Assembly: GCF_000614125.1 (NCBI RefSeq)
Contig: NZ_BAKJ01000004.1
Location: 62,001-126,000, forward strand
Origin: Bacteroides rodentium JCM 16496
Lineage (GTDB): Bacteria; Bacteroidota; Bacteroidia; Bacteroidales; Bacteroidaceae
DNA length: 64,000 bases
Direction of reading: 5' to 3'
Shown: piece by piece, positions 27,091 to 38,065 of the stretch
Layout: each line of letters opens with the position of its first letter
How positions within the stretch are numbered: position 1 is the first letter of the stretch
Translations under genes and position numbers: made by a program
Notes under the pieces: model-generated
Seen by the model: only the letters and a program-made list of their open reading frames with translations
What the model was told of the DNA's origin: nothing
Databases searched by the model: none

Positions 27091-27828
27091 TCAACTCCTT
27101 TTCTTTAACTCTTTCCATTTTCTATAAGTACAATTATAAAGTCTATTAATAAAACTATTTTCACTTATGAATTTATAAACTTTTACTTTCAAAATATCCG
27201 ATTTAGAAATCCAACTTCCTGCAAAGTGATGAATCGTCACGGTATTCTCTGTCAAATAAATATTCCCATCGCTATAGGATTTAGGACAAAAATAGTCTTT
27301 AGGGAAAAGAGTAAAACCAGCTACTGTTTGCAACTGATTATTTGGTACAAGACCATACTTCATGCAAATGTTTGTTATGCGAACTACGTTAGTAGTACAA
27401 TCTAAACTGCCATCAGGCAAAACAAAGTGACGACCGTTATAATCATCCAACAACTCTTTGAACAGCGCATGCCCCTCCCGACTGGCCATTAGGCCTGTCG
27501 GGATTTGAGTCTCAGACTCAAATCCCGACACAGCATCGTGTCTCAAAAAAACATCTAACGGTTTCAATACCTCCACATCAGTATCCATATAAACACCTCC
27601 TTCATGATAGAGTGCATAAAGCCGAACCACATCTGTTACAAAAGCAAACTTACGGTTATCATAAGCCTCTCGTACATAAGGATAGGCATCCAAATCGAAG
27701 TTATCTTCATTCCATTCTTTTATTTCATACTCAGGAAGGAATTTCTTCCATGAAGCAATGCACTTCAATGCCAATTCCGGCATCTTTCCACGCCCAAACC
27801 AGCAATAATGTATCTTTTTAGGTATCAT
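27091..27828 (-). CDS. Glycosyltransferase, GT32 (DXD sugar-binding) family
   Basis: The 245 residues start with IPKKIHYCWFG, the mark of GT32 enzymes, followed by FVTDVVRLYALYHEGGVYMD with the DTD metal site and HHFAGSWISK near the end. It begins 10 bases after wecB. GT32 enzymes in Bacteroides loci transfer hexoses or ManNAc-type sugars. Confidence 0.88.
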   Translation of the reverse strand: MIPKKIHYCWFGRGKMPELALKCIASWKKFLPEYEIKEWNEDNFDLDAYPYVREAYDNRKFAFVTDVVRLYALYHEGGVYMDTDVEVLKPLDVFLRHDAVSGFESETQIPTGLMASREGHALFKELLDDYNGRHFVLPDGSLDCTTNVVRITNICMKYGLVPNNQLQTVAGFTLFPKDYFCPKSYSDGNIYLTENTVTIHHFAGSWISKSDILKVKVYKFISENSFINRLYNCTYRKWKELKKRS

Positions 27829-27837
27829 AAACGAACG

Positions 27838-28989
27838 CTATTTCAATGTATCAACAATGCGTTGGCATGCCATTCCGTCTCCATAAGGATTGACAGCCTT
27901 GCTCATCTTTTCATAATAGTCTTTATTATCAAGTAAGGCCGAAAGCTCTGAAACGATCTTATCATAACTCGTTCCCACCAGCTTAACAGTACCAGCCTCC
28001 AAAGCCTCGGGACGTTCAGTTGTATCACGCATCACCAATACCGGTTTTCCAAGTCCGGGAGCCTCCTCTTGAATACCACCGCTATCAGTCAGCACTACAG
28101 TTGACTTTTCCATCAGATAAACAAAAGAGAGGTATTCTAACGGTTCAATAAAGAACATATTTCCCAAATTCGACAAATTTTCGCCAAATACCTCATGAAT
28201 AGGCTTGCGTACATTGGGATTAAGGTGCATGGGGTACACAAAATCCACTTCCGGGTATTTTTCCGTCAACGCCTTTATTGCTTGGCACATGGAGATAAAG
28301 CCATCTCCAAAGTTTTCACGGCGATGCCCTGTTATTAATATAAGCTTCTTTCCACCGTTCAACCTATTTACATCATATCCGGCAGACATCAATACACTTT
28401 TCAAAGAAGCATCTAAGGCTGTGTCTTTCTTTATCTTCTCCACTACCATGTAAAGAGCATCAATCACCGTATTGCCTGTTACTGATATGGATGTTTCCTG
28501 TACACCCTCATCTAACAAATTTTGACGACTCAATGCTGTGGGAGAAAAATGATAAGTGGCAATGCGTCCCGTTATTAAACGATTCATCTCCTCCGGCCAA
28601 GGGCTATAGATATTGTGTGTACGTAATCCGGCTTCCACATGCCCCACAGGTATCTGTTGGTAGAACGCAGCTAAAGCTGCTGAGGTGGAAGTGGTAGTGT
28701 CGCCGTGTACCAAAACAATATCCGGCTTTACCTCTTTCAACACATCACGCATGCCCAACAACACACGGGAAGTAACATCATACAAATCTTGCCCTTGCTT
28801 CATGATGTTTAAATCGTAGTCAGGCTTTATTTCAAACAGTTGCAACACCTGATCCAACATTTCACGGTGTTGCCCTGTAACACATACTATAGTCTGAAAA
28901 TCTTTCATATTTTTTTGGAACTCTTTTACTAAAGGTGCCATTTTTATGGCTTCGGGACGAGTTCCAAAAACAAGCATTATTTTTTTCAT
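27838..28989 (-). CDS. wecB: UDP-N-acetylglucosamine 2-epimerase (non-hydrolysing)
   Basis: The 383 residues match WecB end to end: GTRPEAIKMAPLVKEF, VHGDTTTSTSAALAAFY, GHVEAGLRTHN, LITGHRRENFGDG and LTDSGGIQEEAPGLGKPVLV. The enzyme makes UDP-ManNAc from UDP-GlcNAc, so the polymer probably contains ManNAc or a derivative. No WecC-type dehydrogenase is in the locus, so ManNAcA is not implied. Its base composition is less AT-rich than the glycosyltransferases around it. Confidence 0.94.
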   Translation of the reverse strand: MKKIMLVFGTRPEAIKMAPLVKEFQKNMKDFQTIVCVTGQHREMLDQVLQLFEIKPDYDLNIMKQGQDLYDVTSRVLLGMRDVLKEVKPDIVLVHGDTTTSTSAALAAFYQQIPVGHVEAGLRTHNIYSPWPEEMNRLITGRIATYHFSPTALSRQNLLDEGVQETSISVTGNTVIDALYMVVEKIKKDTALDASLKSVLMSAGYDVNRLNGGKKLILITGHRRENFGDGFISMCQAIKALTEKYPEVDFVYPMHLNPNVRKPIHEVFGENLSNLGNMFFIEPLEYLSFVYLMEKSTVVLTDSGGIQEEAPGLGKPVLVMRDTTERPEALEAGTVKLVGTSYDKIVSELSALLDNKDYYEKMSKAVNPYGDGMACQRIVDTLK

Positions 28990-29047
28990 GATATAATTAC
29001 TTTAATTGAGTAAATAGTACAAATTAAAATTAATAAATAAGCAATAT

Positions 29048-30256
29048 TTATCGAAGCTTATTGCCACGAGTTACAAATTTTTTAATATTTAAATAACATA
29101 CTTTAAAATAAGGAATTGACATAATCATAACCTTAATGCGTTCCTTACGCAAGCGCTTGTAATCATCTCGCAAACATTGTCGGCAGCTATATACAAATCC
29201 TTTTTTTCTATATAATTCTCGGAAATGACTATACAACGGATGACGCAAAGAAGGAAATTGTAATTGACCATTCCCAGAAATAGCTTCTTCAATACTTCTT
29301 TTTTCTACTAAAAGCAAATGTCGGCATTTCTCAAAGAAATGTTGTCCTTTGGGAGTAATCAATAATGCGGCTGAAACACCACATCCCCGTTTTATAGTTG
29401 AAGATTGCAATTCTCCTATCCCCCAGAAATCAGCGATTGTAATATCTGAACATCTAAGGGATGACGACCATTGACATGAATAACAACTTTCTCTAAAGAA
29501 AAGTCCCTGCATAAATCCCATTATATAGTAATCTTGGGGATAATCAGAAGCACAGAGAGATTTATTGTCTTTGCTTAAATAGACTCCAAATTTTAAATCT
29601 TTTTCTTTAATTCCTTTTTTTCTAAAAAGTATTTGGGCATCTTCAGAACCTTTGCCTAAATATTGCAAATCATCATCCAATAATTGCTGGGACGGTACTC
29701 CATGACATACTAAATCTACTGTTAGCAATCTTTCGTAATCTTTCCGCAAGAACTTTTTTAAGCCAGCAACTTGACATGGAGTTCCTATAAACAATACAAG
29801 CATCCCCGTTTCAATATCTTGTTTCACTTGCCTGAATAGAAATCCCATGTCGCTCTGTACATACTTAGACCCTTTCAATTTATGCAAATCTGCCAACGAA
29901 GTAACTCTTATATGACGCACATGGCTTGCTCTTTCACCAGTGCAACCATAAACCACTCCTCCTTGTTGCAATACATATTGAGAAAAAACGGAAGCTGCAC
30001 CACCGGAAGTACTACTCATTAAATCATCTAACTGCGCACTCTGCACCGCATAAGCTTCTAAAGGATAGGAAGATATGGGAGAATTATTTATCGGACATAT
30101 CTTCGCACATAATCCGCAATCTATACACAACGAAGAGTCAATAATGGGGTGCTTAAAGCCCAAATCATCCGCTTGCATGGAAACTGCATTTTTACCGCAT
30201 ATATTTAAACAAGCAGAGCAACCCGTACATTTAGATAATTCACAAATTTCTATCAT
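29048..30256 (-). CDS. FrhB-like ferredoxin-domain protein (coenzyme F420 hydrogenase beta subunit family)
   Basis: The 402 residues open with two 4Fe-4S ferredoxin motifs (CTGCSACLNICGKNA and CIDCGLCAKICP) and continue into the FrhB domain (FIGTPCQVAGLKKFL, ADFWGIG). Proteins of this family often lie beside pyruvyltransferases in Bacteroidetes polysaccharide loci and may carry out a flavin- and FeS-dependent redox step on a sugar. That role is inferred from context. It is followed on the same operon by wecB. Confidence 0.85.
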   Translation of the reverse strand: MIEICELSKCTGCSACLNICGKNAVSMQADDLGFKHPIIDSSLCIDCGLCAKICPINNSPISSYPLEAYAVQSAQLDDLMSSTSGGAASVFSQYVLQQGGVVYGCTGERASHVRHIRVTSLADLHKLKGSKYVQSDMGFLFRQVKQDIETGMLVLFIGTPCQVAGLKKFLRKDYERLLTVDLVCHGVPSQQLLDDDLQYLGKGSEDAQILFRKKGIKEKDLKFGVYLSKDNKSLCASDYPQDYYIMGFMQGLFFRESCYSCQWSSSLRCSDITIADFWGIGELQSSTIKRGCGVSAALLITPKGQHFFEKCRHLLLVEKRSIEEAISGNGQLQFPSLRHPLYSHFRELYRKKGFVYSCRQCLRDDYKRLRKERIKVMIMSIPYFKVCYLNIKKFVTRGNKLR

Positions 30257-30258
30257 AA

Positions 30259-31393
30259 TCAGTTTGCTAAAGAATTTTTCAAATAAGTTATAGACTTATC
30301 TCTTTCTTGTTGTATAGCAGCATGAACAGCTTTATAATCAATTAAAGAAAGGGTTTCTATTCGCCACAAGTCTGATTTCCCTATAAAATAGTCCTCCAGA
30401 TTTACCAATTTCAATAAATTGATAATACGAGAATTTTGGTTATTGGAATCATTATCTTCAAACCTCTTAAAAACACAAATTTTTTTTCTTAAAATGCAAA
30501 GAAAATATTGTTCCATGAAAGGAATCTGTGAAAACAAATGAAGCATCGCGAATGGCAGTCAAAAACTCTTGCGGCCCTCCAGCTATCATTTCATCACCAA
30601 AGCTCCAATTCCGATTCTCTAATGCAAATACTACAATGGGAAGTTTTCTCCGAGAAGCGAATTCACGAACATATTGCATGTAATCCTCATTGTAACTCAA
30701 AAAGTAACAAAAGACATATTCTCCAGTAAAAAGACGGTAAGGCACAAGTAATTTACTCCAAATATCAGCGGAAAGCAACAATGTCGGATCAAGAACGTCT
30801 TCCACTTCACGATGTAAAAAAGCTTTTAAAACATCTGCACCTTTTTTTTCTCGAACAGATAAAGCATCTAATCTATCCAATAGTGGCTTAACCATAGGAA
30901 TAAAAGCCTCAGGATATTTAGTCACACCAATGCTGGGAGCATAAGCTACTTTCTTTTTAGACGTAAAAGACAAATAATAGTAAGGAGAAAATATAGACAA
31001 TGATGGAAACCATATTTGGTCACTCCCACAAACAAATATATCATATCTATTATCCAAATTTGCCAAAGGGAGAGTATTTTTATCTACTCTTAAATGAGTT
31101 TTTAGAAAACTATCATACAACTTTAATCCTTTGCGACATAAATTGAAATATTTTTTATTTCTACTATATTGCAGCAAATAAGCAAATCGGAATTTCAATG
31201 CAAATAACAAACGAAAAACAATATTTTTTTCTTTCGCATTTTTTTTTGATTCTTCCAGAATTAGGGAATCATCTAAAATGTAAACTTCATAGCCCAAATC
31301 TGAAATAACCTGTTGCAAAGCATAGGCTTGAAGAAAAGTTCCAAAGTTTGGATATTTAATCCAAGTAACAATAGCGACTCTTTTATTTCCCAT
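30259..31393 (-). CDS. Polysaccharide pyruvyltransferase (frameshifted at an A8 run)
   Basis: The N-terminal part (IVTWIKYPNFGTFLQAYALQ, FVCGSDQIWFPS, VFTDSFHGTIFSLHF) is the CsaB-like fold that moves pyruvate from PEP to a sugar as a ketal. The frame breaks at eight A residues (minus strand, plus 30480-30487). With seven, it continues as FCVFKRFEDND into the frame ending at 30259, for 377 residues. It overlaps the flippase gene by 11 bases. The poly-A run could be a slippage switch or a base-calling error. Confidence 0.82.
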
Positions 31394-32919
31394 GAAGATT
31401 GATTTTGCGAGCTATAAAATTACGAAAGTATAGTCGTTCACCTTCCTTCAAACCAACCAAATAAACAGCTGTACCAACAGATGAAAGTGACAATAATGTG
31501 ATTATTACCAGCCGAAATAAGTTCTCAGAAGATAACATATAATAGATACATGGAACAATCAATGCAAGAACAGTGACCATGAAGACATCCACAAGCACTT
31601 TTCGGAAGAAGGAATTCAAAGATAATCCTATCATTTGGTTTAAAAGATATAGGCGAACCAACAACAGAACTACAGAAATGACTCCATATACGTAGAGAGA
31701 AGCCTCTGGTGTAGCACCTAAAGAAAAGCACATATAAGAAGCAGGGAGATTCAGCATCAACAAAAAGGAAACTATCAATTGATATTTCCGTATTTTTCCA
31801 TACGCCTTAACAGCGGTTGTCAATAGATTGGAAAGCATATCTATCAATGAATTTATAATCATTAGTCTACAAAATGAAACGGTATAATCAGGCACTTCCC
31901 CTAACCATAAAAGTAACACTTGCCGAGTTTCAAATAAAATGGGTAATGATAGAAACAACATCATGTAGTATGAAATACATGTACTACGAAATAATAGGTT
32001 AGTCATACCAGCATTGTCATCTGCTGCGTATTGTTTGATAATTTGCGGATTGACAGCTACCTGAAAGTTTGAAACAAAACGAGTAATTGCCGTATTGACT
32101 TGTAAGGCTATTGCTCTTGCCGTATTGACAATTGGACCAAAAAAGATATTCAATACAATATTTACACCTTGTTGCACACAAGTCCAAGCTATTTCCCCTA
32201 AAGAACTCCACCCTGCAAAAGAAAGAAGTTCCTTAAACAATACTCCATCCCATACGCAGGAAATGCAAGCTTCACTAAATTTTTTTTCTACAATAAAAAA
32301 CATAAAAAGAAGCTACCAGAACAGAAACGACAAAAGTTAGAATTGCATAAAGAATGAGTTTATCGTAATCTCCAATATAGAGTAAATATACAATCACCAA
32401 GCGCAGAATAACTTCTATGATGCTGACGTACGCATAAATCCCCATACGTTCGTTGGATATTATCACGGCATTATATGGTACTTGCACTATAGAAATTAAA
32501 CAAGTAAATACAGAAAATTGATATACCCAAAATGCTGCATCCATCCGCTCCAACGGAAGATTTAAATGATTTTCCACAAACCATAACCCTATCGTTTCAC
32601 CCAATATCAATACTATAAAAGCAATTACTAAATGGGTATAAATAGCGATATTAAATATTTTTTTTAAACGTTTTTCATTTTTGCTTCCCATATCAAAGGA
32701 TAAGTATCTTTGTACTGATAAAGACATGGAATTATTCAAGAAAGCAAAAATGGTAACTACCCCTCCAACTACATTGTAGATACCAAAATTTTCCACACCC
32801 AGCGTACTCAATACTACGCGGCTGGTATAGAGGCCGACTACCATCTGAACCAGCATACGGAAATAGAGCAATAATGTATTTTTGGCTATTCTTTTATTAT
32901 TAGAGTTTAAATCAATCAT
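31383..32919 (-). CDS. Wzx-type polysaccharide flippase (frameshifted at an A8 run)
   Basis: The protein has about twelve to fourteen membrane helices and the Bacteroidetes oligosaccharide flippase start NTLLLYFRMLVQMVVGLYTSR. The frame breaks in eight A residues (plus 32280-32287); with seven it reads YVFYCRKKFSEACISC and gives about 511 residues. ATG 32919 is preferred to a TTG at 32949. It should flip the lipid-linked repeat unit outward for the EpsG-like polymerase. It is the first capsule gene in transcription order here. Confidence 0.85.
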
Positions 32920-32962
32920 GAAATGTGTCTGTTCATCATTACCTTTCAATTAAAATCTCCGC

Positions 32963-33184
32963 TCACTCGGGAATATCCTTTGTGTATTGCTTAAAAATTG
33001 TCCCGTCCACAGTACGAAATAACAGCCGTGGTAATTGATTTTCTACCGAATTATCATAAATATAAGCCCTATCTACTAAAGAAACAGCTTCTTGTGCATT
33101 CAATAAAGATTTGTAATAGCGGGATATGATTTTTAAAATGGGCACTTCATACCCTCGTTTAAATAGTTGTGTATACGTCTGACA
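32963..33184 (-). pseudogene. C-terminal remnant of a zeta-toxin-like kinase
   Basis: The open frame (about 73 codons) reads FKRGYEVPILKIISRYYKSL and DRAYIYDNSVENQLPRLLF, typical of the last third of zeta-toxin/UDP-GlcNAc kinase proteins in Bacteroides. The kinase P-loop part is missing and a TAA closes the frame at 33185-33187. It lies between the capsule genes and the AAA protein, another toxin scar at the edge of the locus. Confidence 0.65.
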
Positions 33185-33275
33185 TTAATTTCCAGATTGG
33201 AAGTACAGACATTTAAAAAAGTGGTAACTATACATAGTGTCGAATGGCTACTCATTATTCGCTACAAATTGTTTT

Positions 33276-34873
33276 TTAAGTTTTCTTTCTTCCACTATCC
33301 TTTTCACCTCCTGCATTCTCCTCCACCACAAACCTGTCCACATTCCTCTTCTCCTTGCTGAAGTCCACGCCCACCTTTACCAGGCGTTTCCCGTCCAGCG
33401 TATAGGGAATGAGGTAGCCTTTCTCATCTATCTGCTTCAAGGCATCCTCGGCTGTGCCGTTCAGCTTGAACTCGAACACATAAACGATGTCTTTCGTCTT
33501 CACCACGGCATCGGCACGACCGCGGGCACTGCGCACTTCCACCTCCACGAACTGCCCCATCAGGGCAAACACCACATAGAAGATGGCCTGGTAGTGGCGC
33601 TCGGTATCGTCGCTCAACTCGTAGGGCATACCTGCGAAGAACACTTTCAGGCGTTCCATGAAGGCAGACACATCACCCGCACGAAGCTCGCGTATGAAAC
33701 GGGTAATATGAAATCCGGTCTCGTCATCGGTGACCTTCGTGTAGAACGGCACCAGGAAGTTCAAGAACCGTAACGGACCTCGTCGTTGGGAAACTGAAGC
33801 GTATAGAGCCGGAATTCCTTGTCGTAGCCCTTGATGGTGAGATAGCCACTCTGGTAAATCATGGGCAGCGGGTTGTTGGCCTCCGCACGGTATTCCGAAA
33901 AGGCGGAAGAGGTCACTTCCACCCCGTTCACCAGCAGGCGCAGGTCGTAGTCGCTCTGCTTGAGCAAATCCACCAGGTAAGTGGGCGTGCCCGTCTGGAA
34001 CCAGAAGTTATCCAATATTTTCGCCTTGCAGGCATTCAGCACGCTGAAAGGATTGAAGATGCCGGGGCAATACGGGTAAAAGTGATAGCCGTCGTACAAG
34101 CGGGTCATCCCCTCCAGGGCGGTTTCAAAATCCATTCCGTTGGCCTCCCCCAGCAGCGCTATCTCCGGGGAAAGCGTATTTACCAGTTCCTCTTTCGTAA
34201 TGCCGCACAAGGAGGTGTATTCGGGCCAGGAGCTGATGTCTTGCAGCTGGTTCAGGTCGCTGAACACGCTGACTTGCGCAAACTTGGTGACACCCGTCAG
34301 GAAGACGAAGCGAAGGTAGCGGTCGGCACTTTTCAGCACACCGTAGAAGGCTTTCAAGGTGCGGCGGTACTCCTCCAGCAGCTCTTCGTCGAGGATGGCC
34401 TGGAGCAGGGGCTTGTCGTATTCGTCAATCAAGACCACGACTCCCTTGCCGGTCTGTTCGTAAGCACGCCGGATGATGCCTTCAAAACGGGAAGAGAGCG
34501 AAGCCTCCGACGCATTCTTGCCGTAACGTTCTTCCCAAAGAGAGAGGTAGCGGGAAAGCATTTGCTCCAACGCCTCCTTATTGGTGTATTTTTCGGCATT
34601 CAAGTCGAGGTGCAGCACGGGATATTGCTCCCATTCCGTCTCCAGTTTCTCGATGGCCAGCCCTTTGAACAGCTCCTTCCGTCCCTCGAAGTAGGCTTCG
34701 AAGGTGGAAATGAGCAGGCTCTTGCCGAAGCGGCGCGGGCGGCTCAGGAAATAGGGAGTAGAGGTAGAGGCGATTTGATAAACCAGCGCCGTCTTATCCA
34801 CGTACACATAGCCCTCCTCCCGGATTTTCCTAAAGGTTTGTATGCCGACAGGCAGTTTCCGAAGCTGTTCCAT
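33276..34873 (-). CDS. AAA-ATPase-like protein with PD-(D/E)XK nuclease-like end (frameshifted near 33768)
   Basis: The N-terminal domain has VDKTALVYQIAS, SRPRRFGKSLLISTFEAYFE and VVLIDEYDKPLL, the marks of the AAA-ATPase-like/DUF1703 family common in Bacteroides. The C-terminal half carries YVFEFKLNGTAEDALKQI, a PD-(D/E)XK-like core. Two frames join if one base is restored in TACGG|TTCTTG (about 33766-33770), giving VRYGFLNFLVPF and 532 residues. Family members occur in many near-identical copies; their role is unknown. Internal charge and length are normal. Confidence 0.85.
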
Positions 34874-34920
34874 ATCTTTCTGTTTTATCGGTAAATGATG
34901 CCATGATTAGGGCGATTTTT

Positions 34921-35115
34921 TCAAGCAAGTGCATTCCATTGGGCTTTGGCATCCATATAAGAACATGAATACCAATCACTTACGAACGCCTTATACGAAA
35001 TATGGCAAGCTTTGCGCTCCTCTTGCCGATAGACCTTACGCACTCCTTTAATGGTGGGCAAAGAATCTAAAAAAAACTGATAATCATCAAAAATTATCTG
35101 TCTTGATGGAGGCAA
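34921..35115 (-). other. Doubtful small open frame
   Basis: The frame opens at a TTG that sits inside a -7-like box (TATCTTTG, minus strand), so it cannot be translated as a normal gene from there. The predicted residues (RQIIFDDYQFFLDSLPTIKG and following) look protein-like but I do not recognise them. It may be the remnant of a gene trimmed at both ends. Confidence 0.2.
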
Positions 35116-35148
35116 AGATAAGGCATATTTCCGACCCTACAAAATATT

Positions 35149-35468
35149 TCAATCAAAAAGACGGTCGGAAAGATGGTCCAGAAGATGGTCGAAAAGACAG
35201 GTGCGCCTGCCCGGCAGATATCGGTCGAGCAGAAAGTCGACCCACTCGTGGGCAGTCTCCCGGGCTTCCTTATCCGTCATGTCCCTCAATAACCGCTCCA
35301 TCAGATTCAGAATGGTAGCGAACGCGATTTTATCCCTTTTTTTAGTTTCTCATACGTAGAGGGAGTTATATGGACTTCCTTTGCCAACTGCTTTACGGAA
35401 ATACCTTCTTCCTTACGCTCCTTTTCGACTAACTCTCCTAAATACTTGTATGCTTTTTTTTCGTCCAT
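35149..35468 (-). CDS. Small helix-turn-helix regulator (frameshifted at an A7 run)
   Basis: From ATG 35468 the frame gives MDEKKAYKYLGELVEKERKE, then EEGISVKQLAKEVHITPSTYEKLKK, a helix-turn-helix, and runs into a stop soon after. Adding one A to the run at plus 35338-35344 gives RDKIAFATILNLMERLLRDM and an end at 35149, 106 residues. It is divergent from the primase-like module and may control it. The overlapping DnaA-like dyad at 35528 lies in the shared upstream region. Confidence 0.6.
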
Positions 35469-35527
35469 ACTGTTTTACTGTTTATATGTTATTAAATGTT
35501 AGAATTATCATAACGAAGCTTAACAAA

Positions 35528-35545
35528 TTATCCACATGTGGAAAA
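35528..35545. promoter_or_regulatory. Paired DnaA-box-like palindrome
   Basis: TTATCCACA at 35528-35536 is a perfect DnaA box and faces TGTGGAAAA (complement TTTTCCACA) at 35537-35545. Together they form an 18-base inverted pair containing TCCACATGTGGA. It lies between the divergent HTH regulator and the primase-like genes. It could be an operator for the HTH protein or a DnaA-binding site. Confidence 0.5.
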
Positions 35546-35647
35546 TGCTTACTGGAAAAAACTGCCTAACTTCGTCCAAAATCAAGAAAAAAAGCCCAAG
35601 CACGAGCAGCATGCAAAACTTGAGCTGACAAAAAAAAATGCAAAGTT

Positions 35648-36267
35648 ATGAAAAACATTTCTAAGATGTCGCTATTCATGCCCCCTATCTCGCCGATAAA
35701 GGACAAAAAGACCGGAAAGGTGGAAAAAGCCGCCTCCCTCGTCCCGCTACGGACGGTGGACTTACCGGAAGTGTACCAACTCATCACCGCCAACGAACGG
35801 CTGGCCGCCCTGACGAACGACATACGCCAGGCCGCCCTGCACGACGACGGCGACGCCTGCCGCCTCATGAAGCAGCAGACTCTGCCCTACGTGACACCCT
35901 GCGGCATCTTCAGCCGCAGGCGGAGCGACTGCCTGACGGAGACGTCGGGCCTGGTGGTGGTGGACATCGACCACCTGGAATCTGCCGAAGAGACAGAAAC
36001 GCTGCGGCAGCAACTCTTCGACGACCCTTACCTGAAACCCGCGCTGGTGTTTGTCAGCCCCACCGGACGGGGCGTGAAAGCCTTCGTGCCCTGCGCTGCG
36101 GGGCAGAGTGCCCGGGACGCCGTAAGCTGGGCCATGGACTACGTGCACTGCATGTACGACACCGGCGCCTCCGGTCCGGAAAAGGAGTGGACACATCGGG
36201 CAAGGACATCGTAAGGGCGTGCTTCCTCTGCCACGACGAGGGGGCGCTGATGAGGAATACAATTTAA
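35648..36267 (+). CDS. BT4734/BF3469-like (VirE N-terminal) protein (frameshifted near 36185)
   Basis: The first 170 residues match the BT4734-like domain that precedes primase-like domains in Bacteroides (FMPPISPIKDKKTGK, GLVVVDIDHLE, VFVSPTGRGVKAFVP). As given, the frame runs off after GPEKEW. Restoring one G (GAAAAGGGAGTGG) gives GVDTSGKDIVRACFLCHDEG and a stop at 36267, 206 residues. It is the first gene of a module with PriCT/DUF3987, DUF4248, HU and amidase genes. A role in replication or DNA uptake of a mobile unit is suspected but not shown. Confidence 0.78.
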
Positions 36268-36279
36268 AATATAAAACAA

Positions 36280-38065
36280 ATGGAAACAATGGAATCATTG
36301 CACCTGCTGGCCGAAGCCGTCAGAGGTGCGGGAGCCGACATAGCTCCCACCTATCAAGAGTACATGCAACTGGCCTTTGCTGTGGCCAACGACTGCGGCG
36401 AAGCGGGACGCGCGGACTTCCACACCCTGTGCAGCCCCTCGCCAAAGTACGACCGGCAGGCGGCCGACAAGCTCTTCGGCAACGCGCTGAAGAGCGGCAG
36501 AGACGGCATACACCTGGCACAGCCTTCCACCTCGCCCGGCTCTGCGGCGTGGAAGTGCAGCCGCCCATGGGTACAGTTGGGACAGTGGTACAGGGGCCTC
36601 TCCTGCCTCACACACACACGCGCACGCGCGAGGAAACAACGAAGGGGAAGAAGAGGGAGAATCCCCCGATGGCAGCGACCCGCTGACACCCCTGCCCACC
36701 TTCGACCCGCATCGCCGCTGGCCCCTCCTGCTGGAACGCATCATGGCGTGCGGCACCTCGCGTGCCCAGTGCGACGTGCTCCTGCTGGGCGCCGTCACCG
36801 TGCTGGGTGCCAGCATGGGAAGCCACGTGCGCTGCTCCTACGGCGGAAAAATGATTTCGCCCTGCCTGCAATCCTTCGTGGTGGGCCTGCCCGTGGCAGG
36901 CAAGGGGGTACTGTCGCTGGTAAGGCTGCTGGTAGAGCCCATCCACGACGACATACGCCGCCAGGTGGACAAAGGCATGGAAGCCTACCGACGTGAAAAG
37001 GCCCGGTATGATGCCCTGGGCAAGGACCGCGCAAAGGAGGAAATGCCCGTGCCACCGCCCAACCGGATGTTCCTCATCTCGGGAAACAACACGGGAACGG
37101 GCATCCTGCAGAACCTGATGGACTCCGACGGCACCGGACTGATATGCGAAAGCGAGGCCGATACCATCTCCACCGCCATAGGCTCGGACTACGGGCACTG
37201 GAGCGACACCATGCGAAAGGCCTTCGACCACGACCGCCTCTCCTACAACCGCCGCACCGACCACGAATACCGCGAAGTGAAGAAGTCGTACCTCGCCGTC
37301 CTCCTGTCCGGCACTCCCGCCCAGGTGAAACCGCTGATACCCTCTGCCGAAAACGGGCTCTTCTCCCGGCAAGTCTTCTACTACATGCCCGCCATACACC
37401 AATGGCAGGACCAGTTCGACCGCAACGACAACGACCTCGAAAAGGCCTTCACCCAGTGGGGCACGGAATGGAAAGAGAAGCAGAAGACCATCGTCATGGG
37501 CGGACTCTTCACCCTGCGCCTCACCGGCAGCCAGAAGGAGGAGTTCAACCAAACTTTCAAGGCGCTCTTCGCCCGCTCCGGACTGACCAACGGCAACGAG
37601 ATGGCAAGCAGCGTGGCACGCCTCGCCATCAACATCTGCCGCATCATGGAAGTGGTGGCCATGCTCCGGATGCTGGAGCAGGGAGAAACAGCCGCCCCGA
37701 CAAACGTGTCGCCCGCCCCCGACACCCCCACCGACAACCTGAAGGACAACATCGTCACCCGGTGGGACCTCGCCATCACCGCCGACGACTTCCACACCGT
37801 GCTGTCGCTTGCCGAAAGCCTCTACTGCCACATCATCCACATCTTCTCCTTCCTGCCCCGGATAGAAACGACCAGCAGCAGGAATGCCGAACGCGACGCC
37901 CTGCTGAACAGCATGGCATCCACCTTCACCCGCCACGAATTCCTGGAAAAAGCCCAAGAGATAGGCATCAAGCCCGAAACCGCCAACACCTGGCTGAAGC
38001 GCATGAAGAAAAGGGGACTGCTGGAAAGTACGAAGGAGAAGGGAAGATACAGGAAACCGGATTGA
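36280..38065 (+). CDS. PriCT-2/DUF3987 primase-helicase-like protein (two frameshifts)
   Basis: Residues 1-80 resemble the PriCT-2 primase C-terminal domain (EYMQLAFAVANDCGEAGR). Then follow a low-complexity linker around the CACACACA repeat and a DUF3987 domain (RWPLLLERIMACGTSRAQ, ICESEADTISTAIGSDYGHW, LAVLLSGTP) with a C-terminal winged-helix segment (FLEKAQEIGIKPETANTWLK). Frames shift near 36513 (CTGG|CACAG, one G lost) and again between about 36595 and 36650. With both repaired the product is 595 residues. The P-loop region is degenerate (GLPVAGKG). Confidence 0.75.
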
